In this document: positions 25,745 to 35,437 of the stretch, piece after piece
Layout of the letters: each line of letters begins with the position of its first letter
How positions within the stretch are numbered: position 1 is the stretch's first letter
NCBI RefSeq assembly: GCF_900176005.1
Contig: NZ_LT838272.1
Span: forward strand, 1,817,587-1,881,586
Length of the DNA: 64,000 bases
Source: Thermanaeromonas toyohensis ToBE
Lineage (GTDB): Bacteria; Bacillota; DSM-521; Neomoorellales; Neomoorellaceae
Reading direction: 5' to 3'
Position numbers and translations under genes: made by a program
The notes under the pieces: model-generated
Told to the model about the DNA's origin: nothing
What the model saw: only the letters and a program-made list of their open reading frames with translations
Databases searched by the model: none

Positions 25745-26383
25745 ATGAAGATTTTGGCTATCAATGGTAGCCATCGCAGAGGACGTAATACCGCTAAGAT
25801 GTTAGAGACGGTTTTGGAAGAGGCACGTAGCCTGGGAGCGGAGACAGAGCTCTTGGAGTTGAGCGATTATAATATAAAACCTTGCCGTGCCTGCAACCAT
25901 TGCTTACGGGTAATAGAGTGTTCTATCCAGGATGATGACATTAAACTGATCACGGATAAGATGTTAGCAGCCGATGCCATTGTATTGGGTTCTCCGGTAT
26001 ATATTTCTAATGTAACGGGACTAATGAAAAATTTCATGGACCGGACCCGTTGGTTGCATATGTGCCGCAACACTCTTCATGGTAAGGTGGGTGCAGCAGT
26101 TACCCATGCGGGGCTAAGAAATGGTGGACAGGAATTAACCCAAATAATAATGGAACGTTATTTGGCCAGCCATGGCATGATAGTAGTAGATAGCCGAGAC
26201 CAAGAGGGTAGGATCTATAACCATGGGCCCATGGGCACTCTATTTGAACGGCTGGAAGATGGCAGGGTAATATGGAAAAAAGATGTAGAAGAAGATTCTC
26301 TGGCCCTACATGAGTGCCGTACGTTGGGAAGGAACATTGTAAGACAACTGCAGCTCTTGAAGGCTGCGCGTCAAGAGGTCTGA
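25745..26383 (+). CDS. NADPH-dependent FMN reductase / iron-sulfur flavoprotein-like
   Basis: This 212-residue flavodoxin-fold protein has an FMN phosphate loop NGSHRRGRNTAKML (residues 6-19), ADAIVLGSPVYISNVTGLMKNFMDR, and a compact Cys cluster PCRACNHCLRVIECSIQDD (about 47-65) like that of Isf-type iron-sulfur flavoproteins. It probably shuttles electrons in the cytosol; partners are unknown. It starts at ATG 25745 with AAAGGAG. It stands alone between coaD and an MBL-fold gene. Confidence 0.82.
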   Translation: MKILAINGSHRRGRNTAKMLETVLEEARSLGAETELLELSDYNIKPCRACNHCLRVIECSIQDDDIKLITDKMLAADAIVLGSPVYISNVTGLMKNFMDRTRWLHMCRNTLHGKVGAAVTHAGLRNGGQELTQIIMERYLASHGMIVVDSRDQEGRIYNHGPMGTLFERLEDGRVIWKKDVEEDSLALHECRTLGRNIVRQLQLLKAARQEV

Positions 26384-26481
26384 GGTTAGATTTTTGCCGC
26401 AGGAGACCGCGTGGCGTTAATTTATTTCTCGAGCACCCTTAATGGGAGAGCAGTAAAGAATCAACGACAGGATGAACGGTT

Positions 26482-27402
26482 ATGGCGGAGTTGGTGAGCA
26501 CTTTTTCCGACGGCGAGCTCTACCTTATTGAATTGCCCCTAAAGCGGGAGGGTTTCCGGAAATTCATTGGCTCTTGGCTGCTAAAGAGCGAGGATGGGCA
26601 ATTTCTAATAGATGTGGGACCAGCCGTTGCTTTGCCACAACTACTAGCTGCCCTCCAGGATTTGAGCGTTTCCCAATTAGATTATATTCTTCTGACTCAT
26701 ATTCATCTGGACCATGCTGGTGGTGTAGGGGAGTTATTGCAGTATTTCCCTGAGGCCCTTGTGCTTACCCATCCCAAGGCCCGGCAGCACTTGCAAAATC
26801 CTACTAGTCTATGGGAGGCCAGTGTTAGGGTTTTAGGTGATTTGGCATACTTCTATGGGCCGATTAAACCGGTACCTACCCAAAACTTTGTCGACCAAGT
26901 ACCTCAAATAAATACTATAGAAACCCCTGGCCATGCTCCCCACCATTTAAGCTTCCTCTGGCGAAATTTTTTGTTTGTAGGGGAGGCAGCAGGGGTTTAT
27001 TTAGATTTAGGACAAGGTTTTTATCTACGACCGGCTACCCCTCCTAAATTTTTCCTAGAAACTGCAATCGGCTCTTTGGATGCTCTTTTGAAGTTAGTGG
27101 ACGATGGGACTAGCATTTGTTTTGGTCACTTTGGTTGGGCACCGGGAGCCAAGAGGATTCTTAAGCTCGCTCGCCAGCAGTTATACCGCTGGAGAGAAAT
27201 TATCACCGCTGCTTGTAGGGGCTTCCAGCGTCAAGAAGAGAAGGAGCTATTAGTTGTTCTTATGGATGAATTGACGACAAGAGATCCCTTATTGGAGAGC
27301 TTTTATCGGTTAGATCCCGCTATTCAGCAGAGGGAAAGATATTTCTTAGAGAATAGCCTTAGGGGGTATTTGGAGTACTTAAGGTCTCGGTTGTTTTGTT
27401 AA
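26482..27402 (+). CDS. MBL-fold metallo-hydrolase
   Basis: This 306-residue metallo-beta-lactamase-fold protein has the metal motif LLTHIHLDHAGG (about residues 73-84), a later His in IETPGHAPHHLSF, and a distal FGHFGWAPGA. The C-terminal 80 residues are helical. The substrate is unknown; related proteins are thioesterases, glyoxalase II-like enzymes or lactonases. Its ribosome site is weak (AGGATGAAC). An acyl-thioesterase role would fit the CoA-rich setting but is only a guess. Confidence 0.8.
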   Translation: MAELVSTFSDGELYLIELPLKREGFRKFIGSWLLKSEDGQFLIDVGPAVALPQLLAALQDLSVSQLDYILLTHIHLDHAGGVGELLQYFPEALVLTHPKARQHLQNPTSLWEASVRVLGDLAYFYGPIKPVPTQNFVDQVPQINTIETPGHAPHHLSFLWRNFLFVGEAAGVYLDLGQGFYLRPATPPKFFLETAIGSLDALLKLVDDGTSICFGHFGWAPGAKRILKLARQQLYRWREIITAACRGFQRQEEKELLVVLMDELTTRDPLLESFYRLDPAIQQRERYFLENSLRGYLEYLRSRLFC

Positions 27403-27459
27403 TGGGTTAGATACCACGGGACTGCATCAAATACTTAAGGTATAGGAGGGGGAACTCAG

Positions 27460-27981
27460 ATGAGGAAGGGATTGACTTTAGTCTATACTGGCAATGGTAA
27501 AGGGAAAACTACAGCCGCTTTGGGGTTGGCCTTGAGGGCTATAGGGCATGGGCAAAGGGTTTTTATGATTCAATTTATGAAAGGGAGCGCAGAATATGGA
27601 GAAATTCAAGCGGCCCAATATCTCCCTCATTTTACCCTGGTGCAAAAGGGCCTTCCTACTTTTGTGAAAAAAGGAGACCCTGGCCGGGAAGATTTGAGAC
27701 TGGCCAGGGAAGGGTTAGAATTGGCCAGGCAGGTGATCCAGGCCGGAGAGCATGAACTTGTTATTCTTGATGAAGTTAATGTGGCGGTTGATTATGGACT
27801 ATTAAAAGCGGAGGATGTTTTAGAATTAATAGAGATTAAGCCTGAAGGAGTTACCTTAGTCCTCACTGGCCGTTATGCCTCGGATAAAATTATGGAAAAA
27901 GCGGATATGGTTAGCGAAGTTAAAGATATTAAACACCACTACCGACAAGGGATACCCTCTCAACCAGGTATCGAGTACTAG
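27460..27981 (+). CDS. cobO: Corrinoid adenosyltransferase (CobA/CobO/BtuR type)
   Basis: This 173-residue P-loop protein has VYTGNGKGKTTAALGLALRA (residues 9-28), IQFMKGSAEYGE, and LVILDEVNVAVDYGLL, all typical of BtuR/CobO adenosyltransferases that attach the 5'-deoxyadenosyl group to cob(I)alamin. Its product, AdoCbl, is the cofactor of the mutase encoded at 14881-17008, which explains its place here. It starts at ATG 27460 behind ATAGGAGGGGG. Confidence 0.93.
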   Translation: MRKGLTLVYTGNGKGKTTAALGLALRAIGHGQRVFMIQFMKGSAEYGEIQAAQYLPHFTLVQKGLPTFVKKGDPGREDLRLAREGLELARQVIQAGEHELVILDEVNVAVDYGLLKAEDVLELIEIKPEGVTLVLTGRYASDKIMEKADMVSEVKDIKHHYRQGIPSQPGIEY

Positions 27982-28058
27982 AAGTATAACTTTGGGGTCT
28001 TTGTTTGAGGTAAACAGGGTGAGGGAAATAGGTGGCGTAAAGGAGGTTTATAACACGG

Positions 28059-30038
28059 GTGAAGCTAAGATTTACCCAGACCATGTTCGGGCGCTTGCTG
28101 ATATGGTTTTTAGTTGTATCCTTTGTACCCCTCGTAGGGGTTAGCTTTATTAATTATTATATTACCCGCAGTCAAATTGTTGCCCAATGTAAACAGAATA
28201 TGATACATAGTGTTACCTTGACTTCAGGAGCAATCGAAGCTTGGTTAAATGAGAAAATTGTCTGCTTACAAGAGTTAGGTAAAAATCCAGTCTTCCAATC
28301 AGGCGATAAAGAACAGATTATGGCTTTTTTAAAAAGCATGAAACAGGCTGTCCCTGAAGCAGAACTCATTTTATGGGCCGGTAGCGATGGACAATCGGTT
28401 AATTCTATGGGTGCCACTCCTAGTATAAAAGATCGCGAATACTTTCAGGAGGCCATTCAAGGTAAGATAAGCGTATCTAACCTTTTAATTGCCAAAACAA
28501 CAGGTAACAAGATCATTATAATAGCGATACCAGTTAGAGTACCTGGTGGTAATTCGGTGCTGGCTATGTCAATTAGGACTGATGTCTTAACTGATATGGT
28601 AGCCCGCACTAAGTATGGGAACAAGGGATACGCCTATATGATCGATCGAACCGGTGTGGTCATGGCCCATCCTGATGAGAAGATGGTCATGAACGAGAAC
28701 TTGACCCAGAGCAATTCCGAAAGCCTAAAATCTATTGCTGAGAAGATGGTGCAGGGTGAAGAAGGGATAGGTGAGTACACCTGGGAAGGTGTAGAGAAAC
28801 TAGTGGCCTATGCGCCGGTGAAGATAAGCGGTTGGTCTATAGCCCTGGCAGCCGAGACCAGCGAGGTTTATGGGCCGGTGTACAACATGGTGCATTTTAG
28901 TCAACGTGCTGCTCTTCTTATGGCCCTCCTAGCTGTATTGTTAGCCTTCGCGGTGAGTCGGCAGTTCTCTGGGCCTATCTTGAAGATAGCCGAGCAGGCC
29001 AATACACTGGCCACAGGCGACTTGAGGGTGGCTATTGCTACTAGCTTTTCTGGGGAACTCGGTATTTTAGGCCGTGCACTAAAGAAGATGATCGATAATA
29101 GTAAAACTATCTTGACTTATATTAACCAAGCTGCAGAGGACCTAGAGGTAGCCATCCAGGAAATTTCTCAGGCTGCTACCGATACAGCTAGGGCAACGGA
29201 GCAGGTAACAGAAAATATAAATCAAATTTCAGCAGGTGCCCAGGAAATGGTTAAGAGCACCAGCCATATAAGCAGTGCAGCAGAAGAAACAGCCGAACAG
29301 ATAGCTGCTCTGGCAAGAAATGTGGAACGGATAGCTGGGCAGACAGGGCAAACCCTTCAACGTACTGAGGAGGGCAAAAATATAATGCAGGCCCTGGACC
29401 AGAAGAATGAGGAGACCCTAAGAAAAGCGGGTATGGTTCAGGAAGCCATGGCGCGCCTAGCAGACCAAGCCCAAAGAATAAGAGGCATAACGGATATTAT
29501 CACTGGTATAGCAGAACAAACTAATTTGCTAGCTTTAAATGCGGCTATTGAGGCAGCCAGAGCCGGCGAGGCTGGCCGAGGCTTTGCTGTGGTAGCCGAA
29601 GAAGTAAGAAAGTTAGCTGAAGCCTCTAGCCAACAGGCTGCGGAAATAGCCAGGGTTGTGGTAGAAGTAACTGGGGATGTGGAAAGAGCTGTCCAGGCAA
29701 CGCAGGAAGCTACTCGCCTGGTGAAGGAACAAGCGTGTATAGCTGAAGAGGCGCTACGTTATTTTGAAAGTATCGCAAGGGGGTCACAGGAGGTAGCCGA
29801 GCTGTTACAGGAAGTGGAAGGCCAGGCCAAGACCGTAATGGAACAAGCCCAGAAAGTAAGTTCGGCCATAAATGATATCGTAGCCACGTCTGAAGAAAGC
29901 GCAGCCTCCACAGAAGAAATAGCGGCTTCAGCTCAGCAGATGAGCGCTGCAGCTCAAAATATAAGTGCTAGGACAAAGGATTTAGTTAAGCTTATGGAAA
30001 AACTCAAAGAACAAAGCCAAAGGTTTATTCTTACATAA
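28059..30038 (+). CDS. Methyl-accepting chemotaxis protein with extracellular Cache domain
   Basis: This 659-residue receptor has a first membrane helix at about residues 13-33 and an extracellular dCache-type sensor at about 35-280 ([33 protein letters not shown]). A second helix at about 285-303 is followed by HAMP, then a long coiled coil with the conserved hairpin tip [20 protein letters not shown]. The start is GTG 28059 with AAAGGAGG about 12 bases before. Cache domains often bind carboxylates or amino acids. With dicarboxylate genes on both sides, a C3/C4 acid is a reasonable ligand guess. Confidence 0.93.
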   Translation: MKLRFTQTMFGRLLIWFLVVSFVPLVGVSFINYYITRSQIVAQCKQNMIHSVTLTSGAIEAWLNEKIVCLQELGKNPVFQSGDKEQIMAFLKSMKQAVPEAELILWAGSDGQSVNSMGATPSIKDREYFQEAIQGKISVSNLLIAKTTGNKIIIIAIPVRVPGGNSVLAMSIRTDVLTDMVARTKYGNKGYAYMIDRTGVVMAHPDEKMVMNENLTQSNSESLKSIAEKMVQGEEGIGEYTWEGVEKLVAYAPVKISGWSIALAAETSEVYGPVYNMVHFSQRAALLMALLAVLLAFAVSRQFSGPILKIAEQANTLATGDLRVAIATSFSGELGILGRALKKMIDNSKTILTYINQAAEDLEVAIQEISQAATDTARATEQVTENINQISAGAQEMVKSTSHISSAAEETAEQIAALARNVERIAGQTGQTLQRTEEGKNIMQALDQKNEETLRKAGMVQEAMARLADQAQRIRGITDIITGIAEQTNLLALNAAIEAARAGEAGRGFAVVAEEVRKLAEASSQQAAEIARVVVEVTGDVERAVQATQEATRLVKEQACIAEEALRYFESIARGSQEVAELLQEVEGQAKTVMEQAQKVSSAINDIVATSEESAASTEEIAASAQQMSAAAQNISARTKDLVKLMEKLKEQSQRFILT

Positions 30039-30062
30039 GAATATGGAGATACTCTTCTGGCC

Positions 30063-31469
30063 ATGGGATACGATCTTACAGCAAAGCATGTGGTTGCTGC
30101 TGTTTTGACTTTGATCGGTGTTGCCTTGGTAGGAAAGTATGCAGGAAGACACATCCGGGGCTCGGCGGACTTTTTGGTAGGGGGACATAAAGCAAACGCC
30201 CTTATTGTGGCTGGTACCATTGTGGGCACCCTAGTGGGAGGTGCCTCCACTATTGGTACTGCCCAGATGGCTTACCTTTACGGTTTTGCCGCCTGGTGGT
30301 TTACTCTAGGGGCAGGCATCGGTTGTCTATTTTTGGCTCTTTTTTTTGTAAAACCGCTCTATCAAGGCCAGAAAGACACAGTACCAGAGATATTGATGGC
30401 TGAATTTGGCCCCGTTTCTGGTACTGTATCTACCATATTTGTTTCTTTGGGCATATTTTTGAATATTGTAGCCCAGGTCCTTTCGGCTATTGCCCTGTTA
30501 ACCACCATGTTTAAAATCTCGCCCTTACCTGCTGCTTTTTTGTCTCTTTTACTTATGGCCTTCTATGTTGCTTTTGGGGGTATATGGGGAACAGGCCTGG
30601 TAGGTATAGTTAAGCTATTTCTTATATATATAGCCATGCTCAGTGCGGGGCTTATGGCTTGGATGTGGGGCGGAGGTTGGGCCGGATACCAGGCCTCGTT
30701 TCCAGCTTATCCATATTTTAGCTTTTTCGGCCGGGGTTTCTGGCAGGATTTTGCCAGCGGTTTTTCCCTGATCATCGGCGTTTTGTCTACCCAAACCTAT
30801 ATTCAGGCTGTGGTTGCAGGAAAGAGCCTAAACCACGCTAGGTTAGGGGCGATACTAAGTGCGATGCTTATCCCACCTATTGGTTTAGCAGGTATTTTTG
30901 TTGGTCTATATATGAGAATACATTTTCCCGCTATCGATTCTGCAGCGGCTTTTCCTCTTTTCATCTTAACCCATATAAATCCGTGGCTAGGTGGGGTTAT
31001 TCTGGCTACGCTCTTGATAGCGGTAGTAGGTACAGGAGCTGGTCTGACGCTGGGTATCAGTACCATTCTGGTAAAGGATATCTATAAGCTTTACTTAGAT
31101 AAAAAAGCCAGCGATGTTACCCTTTTAAAGGCTTGTAGATTTATGATTTTGGTTATCTTGGCCCTTACACTTTTATTTATCACTGGCAATATCAAATCGC
31201 TGGTACTTAAATGGAGCTTCATGTCCATGGGATTAAGAGGGGTAACAGTTTTTCTACCCCTATGTGTGGCACTTTTTGCTAAGGGCAAAGTGGATAGGAA
31301 AGCAGCAGTTATATCTATGGTTTTGGCCCCCCTATCTATGTTGGCAGGGAAATTCTTTTTACGGGTTGATTTAGATCCCCTTTTCTTGGGGGTATTAGTA
31401 AGCTTTCTTATTATTAGCTGTGGTTATGTAATACACCGTATATCCTACCTTTCTAAAAGGAACACCTAA
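30063..31469 (+). CDS. Sodium:solute symporter (SSS family)
   Basis: This 468-residue protein has about 13 hydrophobic helices of the LeuT fold. It has an N-terminal GSADFLVGGHKANALIVAGT and GGASTIGTAQMAYLYG, matching SSS carriers such as PanF/PutP relatives. It starts at ATG 30063, 25 bases after the MCP stop, so the chemoreceptor and carrier are probably co-transcribed and concern the same solute. The substrate is unknown; a monocarboxylate such as propionate or acetate is plausible. Confidence 0.9.
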   Translation: MGYDLTAKHVVAAVLTLIGVALVGKYAGRHIRGSADFLVGGHKANALIVAGTIVGTLVGGASTIGTAQMAYLYGFAAWWFTLGAGIGCLFLALFFVKPLYQGQKDTVPEILMAEFGPVSGTVSTIFVSLGIFLNIVAQVLSAIALLTTMFKISPLPAAFLSLLLMAFYVAFGGIWGTGLVGIVKLFLIYIAMLSAGLMAWMWGGGWAGYQASFPAYPYFSFFGRGFWQDFASGFSLIIGVLSTQTYIQAVVAGKSLNHARLGAILSAMLIPPIGLAGIFVGLYMRIHFPAIDSAAAFPLFILTHINPWLGGVILATLLIAVVGTGAGLTLGISTILVKDIYKLYLDKKASDVTLLKACRFMILVILALTLLFITGNIKSLVLKWSFMSMGLRGVTVFLPLCVALFAKGKVDRKAAVISMVLAPLSMLAGKFFLRVDLDPLFLGVLVSFLIISCGYVIHRISYLSKRNT

Positions 31470-31594
31470 AAGGAACACTGCTAGCTTGAGGCAGGAGTTG
31501 TCTCTTGTTATCGCATAGACTATAGTTTCTAATTCGTTTTAGTGAATAGGATAACATGATTTTTAGAATTTTTTTGGGTAAACATAGGAGGATT

Positions 31595-31623
31595 TTGCAC
31601 TAATAAGGCGAATAATATATATC
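31595..31623 (+). promoter_or_regulatory. Possible promoter upstream of leader RNA copy 3
   Basis: TTGCAC (31595-31600), a 17-base spacer and TATATC (31618-31623) lie just before the structured leader. The boxes are imperfect, but the position is right for a transcript starting near 31630. Confidence 0.35.
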
Positions 31624-31640
31624 CAAATCTTGATTAGGAT

Positions 31641-31762
31641 GGCAAAAAGGAAGAAGCCACTTTACTTGTGAGAGGATAAATGGGCTTTATCCTCTAGTAA
31701 AACAGGTAAAGCCTGGCGTAGAGGATCTGATTAGTTCATGGTCCTGTATGCCAGGTTTTTTA
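31641..31762 (+). ncRNA. Structured leader RNA copy 3 with intrinsic terminator (candidate riboswitch)
   Basis: It has the same plan as the copies at 12591 and 13211 but with different bases in the helices. GCCA is at 31656-31659. P1 is TTACTTGT (31662-31669) with ACAGGTAA (31702-31709). P2 is AGAGGATAAA (31671-31680) with TTTATCCTCT (31686-31695), and the internal loop is G / AGTAAA. The terminator is GCCTGGCGTA (31711-31720) with TATGCCAGGT (31747-31756), then T5-6. TGGC (31714-31717) can instead pair with GCCA. Helix-preserving substitutions relative to copies 1 and 2 are strong support for a real fold. It ends 66 bases before the fumarate reductase flavoprotein gene. Confidence 0.8.
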
Positions 31763-31827
31763 TTTACAGTAAGAACGCTAGAAGGGTGGGTTAAGCTTAA
31801 GTTAAGAGGAGGTCGCCAACACATCTT

Positions 31828-33543
31828 ATGGAAATTCTTACCCACGATCTCATCATCCTTGGCGCAGGACTTGCTGGGCTTAGGGCAGCCATTGAAGCAG
31901 CCAGGGTAAGCCAGGGCCAACTCGACATAGCAATAGTAGCTAAGACTCAGCTTGTACGGCCCCATTCTGTCTGCGCCGAAGGTGGTACAGGAGCAGTAAT
32001 AAGGCCCGAGGAGGGAGATAGCCCAGAACTTCACGCCTGGGATACAGTAAAGGGGAGTGATTTCTTAGCCGACCAGGATGCTGTAGAGTTGTTTGTCCAG
32101 ACCATTCCCCAAGAAATCCTGCAGCTTGAACACTGGGGTATACCCTGGTCTAGGCGAAAGGATGGAAGGATCGACCAGCGCCCCTTTGGCGGCCATAGCT
32201 TCCCGCGGGCGGTTTTCGCCGCAGATAAGACAGGTTTCTTTGAAGTCCACACCCTCTATGACACATTACTTAAATACCCTAGGGTTACCAAATATGAAGA
32301 ATGCATGGCCACCTCACTACTAGTGGAGGAAGGCAAGTACTGTGGTCTTACCGCCATAGATCTAAAGAGCGGAGAGTTTTTAGCCTTTCGTTCTAAAGCC
32401 CTAATCATTGCCACAGGCGGGGCCTGCCGGATATATGGCTTTACCACTTACAGCCACACCGTAACTGGGGACGGCATGGCCATAGCCTACCGAGCGGGAC
32501 TACCCTTAAAAGACATGGAATTTGTTCAATTTCACCCTACGGGGCTTGTCCCTTCGGGCATTCTCATTACAGAAGCGGCCCGTGGGGAAGGAGGATACCT
32601 CATCAACAACCTAGGTGAACGGTTTATGCAAAGGTATGCCGAGAAGATGATGGAGCTTGCCCCACGGGATATTGTGTCCCGTTCAGAGATGTTAGAGATC
32701 GAGGCGGGCAGGGGCTTTCCAGGACCCCAAGGATTAGACTACGTACACTTAGATTTAAGGCACTTGGGTCGAGAGAAAATAAACGAAAGGCTTCCCCTCA
32801 TAAGGGAAGTAGCCATAAAATTTGCTGGGCTAGACCCTGTAGACAAACCTATTCCTGTAAGGCCAGTAGCCCACTATTCCATGGGGGGCATCCACGTAAA
32901 TAAGGAAGGCGCCACACCAATAGAAGGTATCTGGGCAGCAGGTGAAGTAGCCTGCGTATCCATCCATGGAGCAAACCGGCTAGGCACTAACTCTACAGCC
33001 GAATGCCTGGTCTGGGGAGCTATTACTGGTAAGAAAGCGGCTTTACATGCTATGAAGGTATCATCCTTACCTGAAGTACCCAAAGAAAAAGCCCGTACTG
33101 AAGAACACCGGGTCATGGAAGAAATATTCCAGCGCAAGGGTACCGAAGACCTCTACACTATAAGGAAAGAACTCCGTGAAACCATGGATACGCATGTAGG
33201 AGTATTTCGCACTAAACAAGGATTAGAAAAGGCGTTAACACAGATAAAAGAACTAAAAGAACGGCTAAAAAAGTGCAGTCTGAAAGACCAGAGCAGAATA
33301 TACAACACTGATCTAGTATCTTATCTCGAAATGGAAAACATGGTTGAACTAGCTGAAGTCATAGTCGCAGGCGCCCTAGCCAGAGAAGAATCCCGGGGAG
33401 GCCATGCAAGGCGCGACTTTCCCCAGAGGGATGACCAGAACTGGCTAAAACACACCCTAGCTTACCATACCCCTTCAGGTCCAAGACTAGAATACATCCC
33501 CGTAAACATAACCATCTGGAAACCTACCGAGAGAAAATACTAA
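31828..33543 (+). CDS. sdhA: Fumarate reductase/succinate dehydrogenase flavoprotein subunit
   Basis: This 571-residue flavoprotein has the FAD dinucleotide fold LIILGAGLAGLRAAIEA (residues 7-23), the HSVCAEGGTGAV region with the likely FAD-linking His, EFVQFHPTGL and LITEAARGEGGYLIN in the active site, and AHYSMGGIHVN. It interconverts succinate and fumarate at the membrane with SdhB/C/D. An AGAGGAGG site lies about 15 bases before ATG 31828, which is longer than usual. First gene of the operon behind leader RNA copy 3. Confidence 0.96.
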   Translation: MEILTHDLIILGAGLAGLRAAIEAARVSQGQLDIAIVAKTQLVRPHSVCAEGGTGAVIRPEEGDSPELHAWDTVKGSDFLADQDAVELFVQTIPQEILQLEHWGIPWSRRKDGRIDQRPFGGHSFPRAVFAADKTGFFEVHTLYDTLLKYPRVTKYEECMATSLLVEEGKYCGLTAIDLKSGEFLAFRSKALIIATGGACRIYGFTTYSHTVTGDGMAIAYRAGLPLKDMEFVQFHPTGLVPSGILITEAARGEGGYLINNLGERFMQRYAEKMMELAPRDIVSRSEMLEIEAGRGFPGPQGLDYVHLDLRHLGREKINERLPLIREVAIKFAGLDPVDKPIPVRPVAHYSMGGIHVNKEGATPIEGIWAAGEVACVSIHGANRLGTNSTAECLVWGAITGKKAALHAMKVSSLPEVPKEKARTEEHRVMEEIFQRKGTEDLYTIRKELRETMDTHVGVFRTKQGLEKALTQIKELKERLKKCSLKDQSRIYNTDLVSYLEMENMVELAEVIVAGALAREESRGGHARRDFPQRDDQNWLKHTLAYHTPSGPRLEYIPVNITIWKPTERKY

Positions 33544-33633
33544 AGAAAACCCAAGGAGCCCTAAGCTCATGAAAATGAGTAAAGTTCCAAAACAGAAAAA
33601 AGCCCACAAAACGTAAACGAGAAGGTGAAGATT

Positions 33634-34059
33634 ATGCAACGTTACCATAACCGTCTGGGGATAAAAGGATGGATTTATGGAGGCCGCTATAGCCTAGAAC
33701 GTTACCTTTACACCCTGCACCGTATAACCGGCCTAGGCCTCATCCTCTACCTCTTTTTGCATATCTACGTAACTGCGGCACGTCTTTATGGAGCCAGTGC
33801 CTGGGAGAAGACCATGGCTCTCCTTTCAGGGCCAGCCTTTAAACTGGGCGAATATATACTCATGGCAGGGGCCATATTCCATGCGGCCAATGGCCTGCGC
33901 CTTATTATCATCGAACTAGGGATGTGTATAGGCAAACCCCAGCGCCAGGAATATCCCTATGTTTCTTCTATAAAAAGACAACGCCCTCTTATGATTTTAC
34001 TTATGCTTATCACGATCCTCCTTCTACTAATAAGCGGACTCGACTTCTTTATAATTTAA
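33634..34059 (+). CDS. sdhC: Succinate dehydrogenase/fumarate reductase cytochrome b anchor, subunit C
   Basis: This protein of about 141 residues has three membrane helices (about 26-47, 68-90, 111-133 from the ATG). His residues in LHRITGLGLILYLFLHIY and AGAIFHAANGLR are probable haem ligands. It carries the quinone site with the next subunit. GTG 33625 is in frame, but ATG 33634 gives the better spacing from GAAGGTG and the more usual protein start. Confidence 0.85.
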   Translation: MQRYHNRLGIKGWIYGGRYSLERYLYTLHRITGLGLILYLFLHIYVTAARLYGASAWEKTMALLSGPAFKLGEYILMAGAIFHAANGLRLIIIELGMCIGKPQRQEYPYVSSIKRQRPLMILLMLITILLLLISGLDFFII

Positions 34060-34128
34060 CGAAGCTACTCTTACCGAGCCCCAAGATAATCTTTAAGCCC
34101 CAAAATTGAGAGTAGGAGGCAAAAAACC

Positions 34129-34497
34129 TTGCGGGAAGCACATTACTGGCTACTCTCCCTTATAGCTGCCGCCTGCCTTCTAATTCTTTTAGGCTTACAC
34201 CTTTTCCTTATGCATCTTAACACCCTGGCAGCTTACCTAGGCCTAGCTCCTCAGGATCCACTGGAGTACACCGCGGTTATGGCTAGGGGGAAAAGCTTAG
34301 GTTGGGTAGTAGGTTACCTAGCCCTGCTGGGTTTAGCTCTCTATCATGGTCTCTACGGGTTACGTTCTATACTTAGTGAGATTATATATCCTAGGATAGA
34401 CCACCTGCTCACTCTAACTATAACGGCCTTGGGCCTTATAGCCTTTACCTTAGGAACTTACGTCGTCATTATCACCTACATTATGGAGGGAATATAA
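34129..34497 (+). CDS. sdhD: Succinate dehydrogenase/fumarate reductase membrane anchor, subunit D
   Basis: This 122-residue protein starts at TTG 34129 behind AGTAGGAGG. It has three hydrophobic helices, with His in LLGLHLFLMHL and ALYHGLYGLRS as candidate haem ligands. It pairs with SdhC to anchor the enzyme and bind quinone. Its stop overlaps the sdhB start (TAATG). Low sequence identity is normal in this family; the assignment relies on position, helices and His placement. Confidence 0.78.
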   Translation: MREAHYWLLSLIAAACLLILLGLHLFLMHLNTLAAYLGLAPQDPLEYTAVMARGKSLGWVVGYLALLGLALYHGLYGLRSILSEIIYPRIDHLLTLTITALGLIAFTLGTYVVIITYIMEGI

Positions 34498-35312
34498 TGT
34501 CTACCTTTAAAATCCAGAGGTACAATCCTGAAAAAGGCGCTAAACCCTACATGCAGACCTATCAAGTACCTATAAAGCCTGGCATGAGCGTTTTAGACTG
34601 CCTTTTTTACATTAAAGAAAACCTTGATGCTACTTTAAGCTTTCGAGCTTCCTGCCGTATGGGTATTTGTGGTTCATGCGCCATGTACATCAACGGCCTA
34701 CCGAGGCTGGCCTGCGAAACCCAAGTTAGGTCTTTACACACAGACACCATAGAGATAAAACCTCTGCCCAACTACGAGATTATAAAGGACCTAGTAGTAG
34801 ACCTAACACCTTTATTCTATAAACACCAGAAAGTAAAACCGTGGATCATTACCTCTGATCCCTTGGAGCTCGACCGTCCTACCAAGGAATACTATCAATC
34901 TCCGGCCCAGCTTGAGAGCTACTTACAATTCGCCTACTGCTTAAAATGCGGTATATGCCTTTCTGCCTGTCCAACAGTAGCCACCGACGAGGAATTTTTA
35001 GGGCCACAAGCCCTGGCCCAAGCCTTCCGGTACAGCTCCGACAACAGGGATAACGGCTTTAAGGAACGTATCTCCGTAGTGGATACCCTACATGGCCTCT
35101 GGCGTTGCCATATGGCTGGCGCCTGCGCCGAAGTTTGCCCCAAAGGAGTAGACCCTGCCCTAGCTATACAACTTATGAAACGCCAGGCTATTTTCGGTCA
35201 GAAAAAAGAGCAGACCAGGCTATTAGAAGCTCCACTGGAAGCAACCACTAAACCCGGTATACCTAAAGCCCCAGAACCCACTGTAAAAAAGAAGACTGTA
35301 AAAAAGAAGTAA
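34497..35312 (+). CDS. sdhB: Succinate dehydrogenase/fumarate reductase iron-sulfur subunit
   Basis: This 271-residue protein has a [2Fe-2S] domain with CRMGICGSCAMYING and a later Cys in LPRLACE (about residues 53-75). The C-terminal ferredoxin domain has CLKCGICLSACPT (about 148-160) and CHMAGACAEVCPKGVDP (about 202-218), for [4Fe-4S] and [3Fe-4S] centres. It passes electrons between SdhA and the anchors. The last 20 or so residues are a Pro-then-Lys tail ending TVKKKTVKKK, beyond the conserved domain. Confidence 0.95.
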   Translation: MSTFKIQRYNPEKGAKPYMQTYQVPIKPGMSVLDCLFYIKENLDATLSFRASCRMGICGSCAMYINGLPRLACETQVRSLHTDTIEIKPLPNYEIIKDLVVDLTPLFYKHQKVKPWIITSDPLELDRPTKEYYQSPAQLESYLQFAYCLKCGICLSACPTVATDEEFLGPQALAQAFRYSSDNRDNGFKERISVVDTLHGLWRCHMAGACAEVCPKGVDPALAIQLMKRQAIFGQKKEQTRLLEAPLEATTKPGIPKAPEPTVKKKTVKKK

Positions 35313-35437
35313 AAACCTAAAGATAAACAAGGTAAAATCGAGAGGAAGACGAATTAGAAAGAAGGGATTAAAATAAGGAAAAACCCTAAGGCAAACTTTT
35401 AAAAGAAAAAGCCACTAACTAAAGAGGGTGATAATCA

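Noticed and set aside
31641-31762. A cobalamin riboswitch, prompted by GCCAC and by the B12-dependent mutase nearby
   Set aside because: The element is far too short, lacks the B12 box and the large multi-helix core, and has a single nested hairpin instead.
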